Positions 1 through 8,486 of a DNA stretch of 64,000 nt are shown here, in pieces. The first letter of the stretch is position 1. The number at the start of each line of letters is the position of its first letter. Source of the stretch: Bifidobacterium minimum (GTDB taxonomy: Bacteria; Actinomycetota; Actinomycetes; Actinomycetales; Bifidobacteriaceae). The notes under the pieces were generated by a model that saw nothing but the letters and a program-made list of their open reading frames with translations, made no database searches and was not told the origin of the DNA. Location of the stretch: positions 1-64,000 of the forward strand of contig NZ_JGZD01000004.1 in the NCBI RefSeq assembly GCF_000741645.1. The letters run 5' to 3'. Made by a program: the position numbers and the translations under genes.

Positions 1-47
1 GCCAGGCGAGGGCGGAGCGGCGCCGTCTGCGCCGCGGAGCTGTTGTG

Positions 48-69
48 GGGCCGGCCCGTGGGCCGGTCC
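48..69 (-). terminator. GC-rich hairpin, candidate terminator
   Basis: An inverted repeat with 10-base arms, a 2-base loop and one G-U type mismatch lies about 80 bases downstream of the flavin reductase stop codon on the minus strand. There is no T-run, so termination is only a guess. I see no gene in bases 1-146. Confidence 0.25.
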
Positions 70-146
70 GTTGTTGCTGGGCCCGGAGGGGAGCCGGGAG
101 GCCCGTCAGGTCGAGGCGTAGCCTCGCCGGGCGGTGGCGACGGCTT

Positions 147-773
147 CTATGCCAGAGAGCGTCCGCTGGGGTGTCCGCCATCCGAGGCCCGGACGGGTTC
201 CTTCGCTTCGTCGGCTGCGTGACGGTCGGTCCCGTTCGGTCTCAGCAGGGGTGCCAGATCGTCGAGGGCGCGGTCGATGCGCTGGGGGATTGCGGGGTCG
301 AGCACCCGACCTCCGTCGAAGTCGGCGGAGGTGGCGAACACGGCGGTGGGGGCCGTGTAGGCGTGAAGGAAAACGAAAAGCGGCCGCAGCACATGGTCGA
401 TCATGAGCATGTGCCGGGGGCTTCCGCCCGTGGCCATGAGCAGCACGGGCTTGCGGTCGAAGGGCCTCTGCCGGACGATGTCCATGAAATGCTTGAACAT
501 CCCCGGATACGACCCTCGGTAGGTGGGGACGGAGACGACGAGCAGGTCGGAGTCCTCCACGGCCTCGAGGGCCTTCTCGGTGGCGGCGTCGACGTCGGTG
601 CGCGTCACCGCCGAGGTGAGTCCGGGCCCCAGATGGTAGACGTCCACTCGCGTGACGTCGGCGTCGTCGTACCGACGGCGTAGCGCGGCGACGGCGTAGT
701 CGGCCAGCGTGACCGACGTCGATGGGGTGTTGGGGCTCGCGCTGAGCACGACGACCTTCAGTGGTGAATTCAC
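147..773 (-). CDS. NADPH-dependent FMN reductase, CE1759-type
   Basis: Flavodoxin-like flavin reductase of about 208 residues. The N-terminus KVVVLSASPN-TPSTS is the FMN phosphate-binding loop, and VSVPTYRGSYPGMFKHFMD is the characteristic second flavin-contact segment of the NADPH-dependent FMN reductase family. It probably supplies reduced FMN to the monooxygenase encoded just upstream. I chose the GTG start at 773 because AAGGAGG sits 4 bases before it; a longer ATG reading exists but has no ribosome site. The start overlaps the monooxygenase stop as GTGA, which suggests translational coupling. Third gene of an HxlR-monooxygenase-reductase operon. Confidence 0.85.
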   Translation of the reverse strand: MNSPLKVVVLSASPNTPSTSVTLADYAVAALRRRYDDADVTRVDVYHLGPGLTSAVTRTDVDAATEKALEAVEDSDLLVVSVPTYRGSYPGMFKHFMDIVRQRPFDRKPVLLMATGGSPRHMLMIDHVLRPLFVFLHAYTAPTAVFATSADFDGGRVLDPAIPQRIDRALDDLAPLLRPNGTDRHAADEAKEPVRASDGGHPSGRSLA

Positions 774-1930
774 CGTTCCTCCTTGCTTGAACGATTCGTG
801 ACCTGGGATGGACGCTCCGCCCGATGGCACCATGCCTGATCGGGTGGGGCGTCAGACGCGGATGACGGGGGCGCGGACGGCGCCGCATCATCCTTCGTCA
901 GTCTTCTGATCTCCGGAGCGACCCGCGTTCCCAGCAGTTCGATGGCCTTCAGATGCTCCTTCTGGGGCACTCCGCCGAAGCCCATCTGTAGCATGATGCG
1001 GTCGATTCCGTAGAGCCGTCGGTAGGTCATGATCTTGTCGACGACCTCCTGCGGGCCGCCGGCCACGATCATCCCGCGGGGTCCCGCCTGCAGGTCGAAG
1101 GCCTCGCGCGGCAGCGGGAAGGGCTCGTCGCGCCGGTGGTTGTTCTGGCTCATCCCCGCGACGAAATGCGGGTACATGACGTCGCGGGCGTGACGCATGT
1201 GCGATGCCACGAATCCGTGGACGCTGGCGCCGATGCGCAGGCTGCGCGGATTCACGCCGGCGCGTGACGCGGCAGCGTGGTAGGAGTCCACGAGCCCCCT
1301 CTGCGCGTCGATGGGACCGGCGAGGAAGGCGATCATCAGGGGGAGACCCCGTCGTCCCGCTCCGATGGCGGACGCGACCGTGCCTCCCACGGCCTGCCAG
1401 ATGGGCAGACGCCTCTGCAGGGCATGCGGGGCGATGTCCGCATCGGTCAGAGGCGCGCGGAAGCGGCCCGACCAGGTGACGGGGTTCCCGTCGCGGATGC
1501 GCAGCAGCAGGTCGAGCTTCTCGGCGAAGAGCGCGTCATAGTCGTGAAGCGAGTATCCGAACAGCGGGAACGATTCGGTATAGGAGCCGCGTCCGGCCAT
1601 GATCTCGGCGCGGCCGCCGCTGATCTGGTCGATGGTGGCGTACTGCTCCCAGATGCGCACGGGGTCGTCGCTGGAAAGCACGGTGACCGTGCTGGCGAGT
1701 CGGATGCGCGTGGTGACGGCGGCGATGGCCGAGAGGATGACCGGGGTGGCGGAGGCTATGAAGTCTCCGCGATGGTGCTCGCCGACGCCGAAGACGTCGA
1801 GGCCGACCTCGTCGGCGAGGCGTGCCTGCTCCAGGGTGTCCAGCAGCCTTTGCCGGGGTGACGGCATCCGGCCCGTGGACGGGTCGCGCGTCATCTCGCC
1901 GAAGGTGAGGATTCCGATCTCCATGCTCAT
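770..1930 (-). CDS. FMN-dependent luciferase-like monooxygenase, CE1758-type
   Basis: Bacterial luciferase-like flavin monooxygenase of 386 residues. It begins MSMEIGILTFGEM and has the family features VGEHHRGDF near residue 60, a TIM-barrel core, and the C-terminal GGPQEVVDKI phosphate-site segment. Such enzymes oxidise a small organic substrate with O2 and reduced FMN; the substrate cannot be read from sequence. The start overlaps the HxlR stop as ATGA, and the end overlaps the FMN reductase start, so the two components are likely co-translated. The C-terminal 35 residues are low complexity (Ala, Pro, Ser). Confidence 0.85.
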   Translation of the reverse strand: MSMEIGILTFGEMTRDPSTGRMPSPRQRLLDTLEQARLADEVGLDVFGVGEHHRGDFIASATPVILSAIAAVTTRIRLASTVTVLSSDDPVRIWEQYATIDQISGGRAEIMAGRGSYTESFPLFGYSLHDYDALFAEKLDLLLRIRDGNPVTWSGRFRAPLTDADIAPHALQRRLPIWQAVGGTVASAIGAGRRGLPLMIAFLAGPIDAQRGLVDSYHAAASRAGVNPRSLRIGASVHGFVASHMRHARDVMYPHFVAGMSQNNHRRDEPFPLPREAFDLQAGPRGMIVAGGPQEVVDKIMTYRRLYGIDRIMLQMGFGGVPQKEHLKAIELLGTRVAPEIRRLTKDDAAPSAPPSSASDAPPDQAWCHRAERPSQVTNRSSKEER

Positions 1931-2379
1931 GATCGGTGGCTCCGGCGCGTCGGTGGAGTCACGTCGCCATGCCGGACGAAGCGTTCGCCCCAGTCCGTGA
2001 TGTCGTTGAGGACGGGGGCCAGAGCGCGCCCGGCGTCCGTCAGATCGTAACGGACCTTGACGGGTCGCTCCTGGCTGACTGTCCGGATGATGAGGCCCTC
2101 GGACTCCAGCTGTTTGAGGCGGCGCGAAAGGGAGGCGTCGCTGAGGTTCTCGGCGAAGTGCGAGATGTCGGTGAAGCTGGCGCATCCCTTGGCCAGAGCC
2201 TGGATGATCAGTCCGCTCCAGCGCTGTCCGATGATGGACATCGCGGCGACGAAGGACGGGCAGGCCTCGATGGGATGTCCGTCCGATGCCTTCTGCGTCG
2301 TCGATACCAGGGTCGTCGACGGACGGCCTCGGTCATCCGCTCCGTCCGCCGCTCCAGGTCGTGGTCGTTGGATTGTCAT
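1927..2379 (-). CDS. HxlR-family transcriptional regulator
   Basis: Winged-helix regulator of 150 residues. The HxlR signature C-P-x-x-x-A-M-S-I-I-G-x-R-W begins at about residue 39 and includes the conserved N-terminal cysteine that senses electrophiles or redox state in relatives such as HypR and QorR. Its helix-turn-helix (SFTDISHFAENLSDASLSRR) and C-terminal wing LTDAGRALAPVL are intact. First gene of the operon with the monooxygenase and FMN reductase, so it likely autoregulates the operon. A GGGAG ribosome site precedes the ATG. The first 34 residues are an unconserved extension. Confidence 0.85.
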   Translation of the reverse strand: MTIQRPRPGAADGADDRGRPSTTLVSTTQKASDGHPIEACPSFVAAMSIIGQRWSGLIIQALAKGCASFTDISHFAENLSDASLSRRLKQLESEGLIIRTVSQERPVKVRYDLTDAGRALAPVLNDITDWGERFVRHGDVTPPTRRSHRS

Positions 2380-2440
2380 GCGCTCCCGTTCCCTTTACGC
2401 GGGGAATCTCCCCGCGCCATCACTGTCATCTATAAAGTAG

Positions 2441-2455
2441 CTTTCTTTTTGAAAG
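2441..2455. promoter_or_regulatory. Inverted repeat upstream of hxlR operon, candidate operator
   Basis: CTTTC-N5-GAAAG lies in the AT-rich promoter region about 60 bases upstream of the HxlR start, next to a TTATAG-like -10 element on the minus strand. Position and symmetry fit an HxlR-family operator; the assignment is inference. Confidence 0.4.
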
Positions 2456-2498
2456 TTTTCTAGTGGCTTACGCGCACGGCATGGCAATGGCCATGGGC

Positions 2499-2544
2499 AA
2501 GATGGTGGACGCGGTGATGGCCAAGATGGTGGACGCGGTGATGG
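2499..2544. repeat. 24-bp tandem duplication inside a small ORF
   Basis: A 22-base identical segment (AAGATGGTGGACGCGGTG...) occurs at 2499-2520 and 2523-2544. It lies in a plus-strand 50-codon ORF (2481-2633) that would encode repeated K-M-V-D-A-V-M, but no ribosome site is visible and I do not call it a gene. The rest of 2380-2643 holds only the hxlR promoter. Confidence 0.6.
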
Positions 2545-2643
2545 AGGAGGCCCTTGGGCGTGGGGGACGGGTGGGCATGGAGAGGCTGGGCGCGGGGCGC
2601 GACGCCGTGACCGGGGTGGGATGGCTGGTATGAGACCGCGGCG

Positions 2644-3486
2644 TCAGCGCATGGTCGCCGCCGTGGTCATCCACAGCGTCTGCGAGGTCCCCGCGGTGAA
2701 TGACGCGGGAACGGAAGCGTCGCGAGGATGGCGCAGGGCGTGCGACAGCGCCGAGATTTTGGAGTCGCCCGCGGTGAGCATCCATGTCCGGGTGCTGCGG
2801 GAGAGCAGGGGGACGGTCATGCTCAGACGTCGTGCGGGAGGCTTGGGCGAGTGGTCGACGCCGACGACGAGTCGATCGGTGACGGCGATTTCGGGATGGC
2901 CGGGGAACAGTGAGGCGTAGTGGCCGTCCGGACCCATCCCCAGAATGAGCAGGTCCATACGTGGATCGTCGCCCAGTTCACGTCGCAGTTCGGATTCGTA
3001 GGCCGCCGCGGCCGCATCCAAAACTCGGGAGGTCCGCTCGTCGTCCGCGTTGTCGGCCTGCGCTGCGGGACGCGCGTCGGCGGGCATCTCGTGGATGTTG
3101 GACTCGGGAAGACGGCCCTCGTCGACCAGTCGGCCAAGGAGCCGGGCGCGGGCCTGCAGCGCGTTGCGATCAGGATCATCCGAGGCGACGAAGCGCTCGT
3201 CCGCCCACCACACGCGCACGAGACTCCAGTCGATGGCGTCCGTCAGAGAATCCCGCGACATGAGCTCCATCATCCGCAGGGCGTCGGATCCTCCGGTCAG
3301 CGCCAGATCGACATGATGGCGGGCGATCGGAGCCCTCCCGTTCCGGGCATCATCCCCGGTCGCGTCGACCGAGCACTGCGCGTCAATTGAGCACTGCGCG
3401 TCGAGGATGGTGAGCAGAGCTCGGTGCGATGCCGCCATCGCCAGGGTGGAGGCGTCGGGATAGGCGAGGACTTGTGCGGTTGTCAT
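2644..3486 (-). CDS. pgl: 6-phosphogluconolactonase
   Basis: Hydrolyses 6-phosphogluconolactone to 6-phosphogluconate, step 2 of the oxidative pentose-phosphate route; cytosolic. The 280-residue protein has the DevB/Pgl motifs VWWADERFV followed by the catalytic segment ILGMGPDGHYASLFPG, and P-A-R-R-L-S-M-T near the C-terminus. Slightly longer than usual because of an inserted CSIDAQCSVDATGDDARNG segment near residue 40 that contains a short duplication. AAGGAT precedes the ATG by 7 bases. It follows opcA by about 60 bases, so zwf-opcA-pgl is likely one transcript. Confidence 0.93.
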   Translation of the reverse strand: MTTAQVLAYPDASTLAMAASHRALLTILDAQCSIDAQCSVDATGDDARNGRAPIARHHVDLALTGGSDALRMMELMSRDSLTDAIDWSLVRVWWADERFVASDDPDRNALQARARLLGRLVDEGRLPESNIHEMPADARPAAQADNADDERTSRVLDAAAAAYESELRRELGDDPRMDLLILGMGPDGHYASLFPGHPEIAVTDRLVVGVDHSPKPPARRLSMTVPLLSRSTRTWMLTAGDSKISALSHALRHPRDASVPASFTAGTSQTLWMTTAATMR

Positions 3487-3500
3487 ATCCGATCCTTGTG

Positions 3501-3549
3501 CGATGGATGGTCTGATGGATGGTCCGATGGATGGATTCCGATGGATGTC
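3501..3549. repeat. Imperfect 12-bp tandem repeats between opcA and pgl
   Basis: Four imperfect copies of a 12-base unit related to CGATGGATGGTC fill the opcA-pgl junction and reach the opcA stop codon. Function unknown; copy number could vary between strains and affect pgl spacing. Confidence 0.6.
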
Positions 3550-4483
3550 AGCGGTGGGTCAGATCCCAGCCGGTGTTGATCACGTCGGCGTAGATCTGGT
3601 CCGGGTCGATGCGGCGGAGCTCCTCGGTGAGGCAGTCCTCAAGGGTGCGTACCGGCACGGAGACCGGCTGCGCGGGCTGCCCTGGCTGCTTGATGACGGC
3701 CTGATCCTCATGGGGGCGCTCCAGTGAGACCACGCCGTCGGCGCGGGTCAGGAACACGCCGGTGATGGCCTCCGCATCGGCGTCGGTCTCGACGTGGACC
3801 GGCACGTTCAGGGACAGTCGCAGCCATGAGCACAGAAGCTCGGTGGGCAGGAAATCCTTGGGGCCGGTGACGCGTGCGTCGGTGATGGGAAGATGGGGCG
3901 GCTGGTCGAGCATGGAGGCCAGCATCGCGCGCCAGACGGTCAGCCGCGTCCATGAAAGGTCGATGTCCTCGGGCGACCAGTTGCGCCGCAGGCGCTCCAT
4001 CGTCGCCTCGGGGTTGGTGGCCAGCATCGCATCGGTGATCCGGCTGCGCGCCATTGCCCCGATGAGGTCCTTCGAGGGGTTCGATGGCGGGTTCGTGGGC
4101 CACCACGCGACCACGGGGGCGTCCGGAACCAGCAATGGTATGACGAGGGTGTCCGGATGGGAGACCAGCCCATTGCGCGGCCACAGGATGATGATCTCTC
4201 CGGCGCCCGCATCGGCTCCGAAGCGAACCTGCGCGTTGAGGTTCGACTCATCGGTGTCCTCGTCCGGATTGGGGTTCAGGTCGGGCACCACCGCTATGAC
4301 GCGGCAGGGATGCTCGCGGCTCGCGGTGTTGGCGACTTCGAGCGCACGTTCGAGCTCGGATGCCTCGGTGGAGATGAGCAGGGTGAGGACCCTCCCGGTG
4401 GCTGATTCGCCGCGCTCCTTGTGAAGCTCGTCGATCTTGCCGGCGATCTCGCGGGTGCGGGTGTTGGGCATATCGATGATCAT
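3548..4483 (-). CDS. opcA: OpcA, glucose-6-phosphate dehydrogenase assembly protein
   Basis: The 311-residue protein matches the actinobacterial/cyanobacterial OpcA family, which allosterically activates or helps assemble glucose-6-phosphate dehydrogenase. Visible family features are the N-terminal RVLTLLISTE, CRVIAVVPD, the GAGEIIILWPRNGL region, and PLLVPDAPVVAWWP. Its ATG overlaps the zwf stop as ATGA, so it is translationally coupled to its partner enzyme. No enzymatic motifs are expected or seen. Confidence 0.93.
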   Translation of the reverse strand: MIIDMPNTRTREIAGKIDELHKERGESATGRVLTLLISTEASELERALEVANTASREHPCRVIAVVPDLNPNPDEDTDESNLNAQVRFGADAGAGEIIILWPRNGLVSHPDTLVIPLLVPDAPVVAWWPTNPPSNPSKDLIGAMARSRITDAMLATNPEATMERLRRNWSPEDIDLSWTRLTVWRAMLASMLDQPPHLPITDARVTGPKDFLPTELLCSWLRLSLNVPVHVETDADAEAITGVFLTRADGVVSLERPHEDQAVIKQPGQPAQPVSVPVRTLEDCLTEELRRIDPDQIYADVINTGWDLTHR

Positions 4484-6018
4484 GGCATCCTCCAGTGGCG
4501 TCCGTCTCGCGCCAGCATCTCGTCGGCCTCCGACGGCCCCCAGGTTCCCGAACGATACGATTGCGGCTGTCCCAGCGTCGCCCAGAACTCCTCTATCGGA
4601 TCGAGGATCCTCCAGCTGAGATTGACCTCCTCGGTGGTGGGGAACAGCGGCGGGTCGCCCAGCAGCACGTCGAGTATCAGGCGCTCGTAGGCCTCCGGGG
4701 AGCTTTCGGTGAAGGACCGGCCGTAGCTGAAGTCCATGGAGACGTCGCGCACCTCCATCGCGGTTCCGCCCGGAACCTTCGCGCCGAAGCGCATGGTGAC
4801 GCCCTCATCGGGCTGGACGCGGATGACGATGGCGTTGTTGCCCAGCTCTCGCACAGCGGTCTGCTCGAAGGGCAGGTGGGGTGCCCGCTTGAAGATGACG
4901 GCGATTTCGGTGACGCGCTTGCCCAGACGCTTGCCGGTGCGCAGATAGAACGGGACGCCGGCCCAGCGCCGGGTATCCACATCCAGTCGGATGGCGGCAT
5001 AGGTCTCGGTGGTGCTGGAAGGGTCGATGCCCTTCTCGTCCAGATATCCGACCGCTCTGTGCGAGCCCTGCCAGCCGGGCCCGTACTGTCCGCGGGCGGT
5101 GTTCAATGACAGGTCTTTCGGCAGACGAACGGCGGAGAGCACCTTGGTCTTCTCGGCGGTGAGGTCCGCGGCGGAGAAGCTCACCGGCTCCTCCATCGCG
5201 GTCAGCGCCATGAGCTGCAGAAGATGGTTCTGGATGACGTCGCGCGCCGCGCCGATTCCGTCGTAGTATCCGGCGCGCCCGCCGATGCCGATGTCCTCGG
5301 CCATGGTGATCTGCACATGGTCGACGTAGTTGGAGTTCCAGATGGGCTCGTACATGGAGTTGGCGAAGCGCAGCGCGAGGATGTTCTGGACGGTCTCCTT
5401 GCCCAGATAGTGGTCGATGCGGAACACGGAGTTCGGGTCGAACACCTCGGAGACGACGCGGTCGAGCTCCTTCGCGCTGGTGAGGTCATGCCCGAAGGGC
5501 TTCTCGATGATGACGCGGCGCCATGCGTCCCTATCGGATCTCGCCAGTCCCGATGCCGCGAGCTGCTTCGAGACGATCGGGAAGGCCTTGGGGGGGACCG
5601 ACATGTAGAACGCGTGGTTCCCGCGCGTTCCACGGTCGCGGTCGAGTTCGGCGACGGTGTCGCTCAGCCGGTCGAAGGCGGCGGGATCGTCGAATGTTCC
5701 CTGGACGAAGCGGATGCCGTGGATGAGGTTGGACCAGGTCGACTCCTTGAAGGGGGTGCGGCACCGATCCCGGACGGCGTCCTTGACGAAGTCGACGAAA
5801 TGCTCCGTGGTCCAGTCCCGTCGGGCGAATCCGATGAGTCCGAAGCTGGGGGGAAGGAGCCCGCGATTGGCCAGATCGTACACCGCGGGGAGAAGCTTCT
5901 TGCGGGACAGGTCTCCGGTGACGCCGAAGATGACCAGACTGCACGGGCCGGCGATCCGTGGCATGCGGAGATCGCGTGGATCGCGCAGGGGGTTGATCCA
6001 CGGTGAGGATTCGTTCAT
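4480..6018 (-). CDS. zwf: Glucose-6-phosphate 1-dehydrogenase
   Basis: Oxidises glucose 6-phosphate to 6-phosphogluconolactone with NADP. The protein of 512 residues has the dinucleotide-binding VIFGVTGDLSRKKLLPA near residue 30 and the substrate-site signature RIDHYLGKETVQN with the catalytic His and Lys. I chose the ATG at 6018 because AGGA lies 10 bases upstream; an ATG three codons earlier (6027) is possible. First gene of zwf-opcA-pgl. Bifidobacteria use the fructose-6-phosphate shunt as the main sugar route, so this operon probably serves NADPH supply (known physiology, not seen here). Confidence 0.95.
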   Translation of the reverse strand: MNESSPWINPLRDPRDLRMPRIAGPCSLVIFGVTGDLSRKKLLPAVYDLANRGLLPPSFGLIGFARRDWTTEHFVDFVKDAVRDRCRTPFKESTWSNLIHGIRFVQGTFDDPAAFDRLSDTVAELDRDRGTRGNHAFYMSVPPKAFPIVSKQLAASGLARSDRDAWRRVIIEKPFGHDLTSAKELDRVVSEVFDPNSVFRIDHYLGKETVQNILALRFANSMYEPIWNSNYVDHVQITMAEDIGIGGRAGYYDGIGAARDVIQNHLLQLMALTAMEEPVSFSAADLTAEKTKVLSAVRLPKDLSLNTARGQYGPGWQGSHRAVGYLDEKGIDPSSTTETYAAIRLDVDTRRWAGVPFYLRTGKRLGKRVTEIAVIFKRAPHLPFEQTAVRELGNNAIVIRVQPDEGVTMRFGAKVPGGTAMEVRDVSMDFSYGRSFTESSPEAYERLILDVLLGDPPLFPTTEEVNLSWRILDPIEEFWATLGQPQSYRSGTWGPSEADEMLARDGRHWRMP

Positions 6019-6147
6019 AGTGCTCATCCTAGCCATGGGGATCGGCGTGGGAACGAATCCCCATGGCATATCGCCGCCAGCGATACCGTTGCGGAGTGTC
6101 ATCTGTCGGGGGAGGCCTGCGGTTGCGGAAAGCCCGCAATGGAGGAC

Positions 6148-6186
6148 GGTCCCGCATAGGGTCCGGGGAATCTCATCCGCGGGACC
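6148..6186 (-). terminator. Hairpin downstream of alcohol dehydrogenase
   Basis: Perfect 8-base arms GGTCCCGC / GCGGGACC with a long loop, followed by a second small dyad next to the dehydrogenase stop. It could end that transcript before the zwf promoter. No T-run. Confidence 0.3.
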
Positions 6187-6198
6187 ATTCCGGTGGAA

Positions 6199-7269
6199 TC
6201 ACGCCTCTGGAGAGACCATGATCTTGACCTGGGTCTTGTCGGATGACAACGCCAGTATCCCCTTCTCGAGCGCGTCGTCGAGGCCGATGACCTTGGTGAC
6301 GAGCGGGGCGAACTGGTCCCGGTGCGAATCGATGATGCGCAGGACCGCTGGGAAGCTGTTGTTGTAGCACAGCGTTCCGATGATGTCGATGCCCTGCATG
6401 ATCACGTCGTCGGTGAGGTTGATGCTGACGGGCTTGCCGAACAGGGCTACGATCTGAACGATCCCCGTGCGTTTGGTGACCTTCAGCGCGGTGTCGAGAG
6501 TGGCCTGCACCCCCGCCGCCTCGAAGCCGATGTCCACTCCATGGGGTTCCTCGGCGCGGATGGCCGCAACGACGTCCTCCTGCAGCGGGTTGATCACGTG
6601 GTCGAATCCCAGCTCGCGGGCTTTCGCAAGTCGCACATCCGACACGTCGGATATGTAGATTCGCGTGGCTCCCGCGATTCTGGCGAGGATGGCCGTGAGC
6701 AGTCCGATGGGTCCGGCTCCCATGACGGCCACGGTCTGGCCGGCCCTGAGATGGCTCTTTTTGAGGGCCTCATAGACGACGGCCGTCGGCTCCGCGAGGG
6801 CGCCGAGCTGGAAGGACAGCCCGGAGGGCATCGTATGGGCGAACCTCGCCTTGACGTTCGCGTATTCGGCCATTCCGCCATCCTGGGAGAATCCGAGGAA
6901 GTTGCCGGCGCCGTCGGCGGCCTGAGCGCGATCGCAGAAGTTGTAGTTGCCGGCCCGGCAGTTGTCGCAGCTTCCGCAGGCGATGAGCGGCTCGACCGCC
7001 ACGGCGTCGCCCACGGCCAGATCCGTGACGTCCGAGCCGATGGCCGTGATCTCTCCGGAGAACTCATGGCCCAGCGTTATCGGCAGCGTCCGGCCGGTCA
7101 GGGGATGGGGCTGGGTCGGAAGCCCCCAGCCCTCGAGGTAGGCATGCAGGTCGCTTCCGCAGATTCCGCAGTATTTCACGCGGATCTGAACCTCGTCGGG
7201 GCCGGGGTCCTGCCGGGGTACGTCCTCGATGCGGATGTCATTCTGTCCATGGATGCGCACGGATTTCAT
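6199..7269 (-). CDS. Zinc-dependent medium-chain dehydrogenase, 2,3-butanediol dehydrogenase-like
   Basis: MDR-superfamily polyol/alcohol dehydrogenase, 356 residues. Catalytic zinc ligands are visible in YCGICGSDLHAY and GHEFSGEI, the structural-zinc cysteines in CGSCDNCRAGNYNFC, and the NAD-binding GAGPIGLL near residue 175. The closest familiar pattern is (R,R)-butanediol or L-iditol/threonine dehydrogenase; the exact substrate is uncertain. It appears monocistronic, with zwf downstream in the same orientation behind a candidate terminator. The upstream region has the dyad CCATA-N3-TATGG containing a TACAAT -10-like element. Confidence 0.85.
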   Translation of the reverse strand: MKSVRIHGQNDIRIEDVPRQDPGPDEVQIRVKYCGICGSDLHAYLEGWGLPTQPHPLTGRTLPITLGHEFSGEITAIGSDVTDLAVGDAVAVEPLIACGSCDNCRAGNYNFCDRAQAADGAGNFLGFSQDGGMAEYANVKARFAHTMPSGLSFQLGALAEPTAVVYEALKKSHLRAGQTVAVMGAGPIGLLTAILARIAGATRIYISDVSDVRLAKARELGFDHVINPLQEDVVAAIRAEEPHGVDIGFEAAGVQATLDTALKVTKRTGIVQIVALFGKPVSINLTDDVIMQGIDIIGTLCYNNSFPAVLRIIDSHRDQFAPLVTKVIGLDDALEKGILALSSDKTQVKIMVSPEA

Positions 7270-7549
7270 CGTGAGGTCCTTCCACTATGTCGAATGGCAG
7301 GCCTCCATTGGCCGCCAACGTCATCCATATTGTATGGCGTAATCCGCGAGGGGGGTGTCCGTCGCTGGTCGACGTGTCGGACCCCTTTGATATCGGGGTG
7401 CTTCGCGGCGCGGACCACGCAATACGCCAGGCACATTGCCACGCTCATACGCTGCGACCGCATATCGTGACCGCATACCGCGACCGCGCATAGCGACTGC
7501 ACATCACGCCCGCGCATGCGCATACGCAGCGGGGTCAGTTCGGTGGAGG
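7270..7549. other. Intergenic region with dehydrogenase promoter
   Basis: About 280 bases between crcB and the dehydrogenase start. It holds the CCATATTGTATGG dyad at 7325-7337, which would be the -10 region for the minus-strand dehydrogenase, and several CGCATA/CATACCG short repeats at 7450-7530. No gene is evident. Confidence 0.4.
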
Positions 7550-7909
7550 TCAGATCGTCAGCGCGTATCCTGCCAGCGTGGCCGCAAGGCTGATCACCAG
7601 CATCCCTCCGGTATGGACGATACCCTCCACCGTCCGTCCGGAGCGAAGAAGGCGCACCCCCTCCACGCTGGCGGTGCTGAAGGTCGAGTATCCTCCGAGG
7701 AAGCCGGAGCCGAGAAGGGTGCGCACCCCGTCGGACCCCGCGTGGGACAGGGCCCATCCGGTGAGCAGGCCCATAAGAAGGCATGCGGTCACGTTCACGA
7801 CGATCGTGCCCAGGGGGATCGTCAGACGGTTCCGTTTGTTGATCGCCGTGTCGACGAGGAACCGGCAGACGGCGCCGAGACCGCCCAATAGCGTTGTGAC
7901 GATGATCAT
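7550..7909 (-). CDS. crcB: Fluoride exporter CrcB/Fluc, second subunit
   Basis: Small four-helix membrane protein of 119 residues forming a fluoride channel. The family motifs G-x-x-C-R-F near residue 13, IPLGTIVVNVTACLLMG (GT-x-x-x-N) and GFLGGYSTFSTASVE are all present. Bifidobacteria and other Gram-positives often encode two adjacent CrcB proteins that make heterodimers; the partner lies just upstream and overlaps it by ATGA. No fluoride riboswitch was recognised upstream of the operon. Confidence 0.9.
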   Translation of the reverse strand: MIIVTTLLGGLGAVCRFLVDTAINKRNRLTIPLGTIVVNVTACLLMGLLTGWALSHAGSDGVRTLLGSGFLGGYSTFSTASVEGVRLLRSGRTVEGIVHTGGMLVISLAATLAGYALTI

Positions 7910-8486
7910 TGCCGTCCCTCCGGTCCCGTCGCGCCGATGTGCGGGGCGCCATTCCGGGGCGTCTGCGCCGGTCCGGCAGTTGTCGCAGCGTCTGCGTCCG
8001 GGGCTTTCGTGTCGGAGGTGCCCGTGCCAGGGACGTCCGTCTCGGGGGCGCCCGTGCCGTCGTCGGTATCCCCGCCGATGCGCCGGCCTGCGGCCCCGCC
8101 GGCCAGAATGCCTCCCATGGCGGCGAGAAGACCCAGAAGTATGGAGCTGATGGCATAGGCGGCGGCGATAAGAGTCGCGTGACCGATGAGTCTGCTGTCG
8201 GTTTCGAGGATGAAGGTTCCGTACGTCGTGTACCCGCCCATCACCCCAGTGCCCACCGCGAGCCGGAAAAGCCGCCGCGCGCCGACGTCGCGCCCGTGCT
8301 GCCGAGGAACTCCAGAAGGAATCCCAGAAGGAAGGCTCCGGTGAGGTTGATGATCATCGTCATCCATGGCCAGACGGCACTCGCGGGCTGCATGGCCTCC
8401 AGAACGAGCCGCACGAAGGATCCGACGCAGCCTCCGACGAACACCGCCACCGCCGACTGCATGAGGGTTCGGTTTCGGGTGTTCAT
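7906..8486 (-). pseudogene. crcB: CrcB/Fluc first subunit, frameshifted
   Basis: The N-terminal part (8486 to about 8280) reads MNTRNRTLMQSAVAVFVGGC with the N-terminal CrcB motif and MIINLTGAFLLGFLLEFLG. The second half continues in another frame (about 8280 to 7906) with RRLFRLAVGTGVMGGYTTYG, the CrcB central motif, and two more helices, then a long Thr/Pro/Ala-rich tail. One missing base at about 8272-8282, in a run of GCGC, would restore a single ORF. Whether this is true decay or a sequencing error is open. Start overlaps the usp stop by ATGA, end overlaps the second crcB. Confidence 0.8.

Noticed and set aside
45..683. Long plus-strand ORF at the left edge
   Set aside because: It is antisense to the FMN reductase, with low-complexity Gly/Arg/Val-rich composition typical of a high-GC shadow frame.
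2481..2633. 50-codon plus-strand ORF with repeated K-M-V-D-A-V-M
   Set aside because: No ribosome site or promoter; reported only as a tandem repeat.
7300..7549. CRISPR-like short repeats CGCATA
   Set aside because: Units are very short, irregular and without constant spacers; not a CRISPR array.
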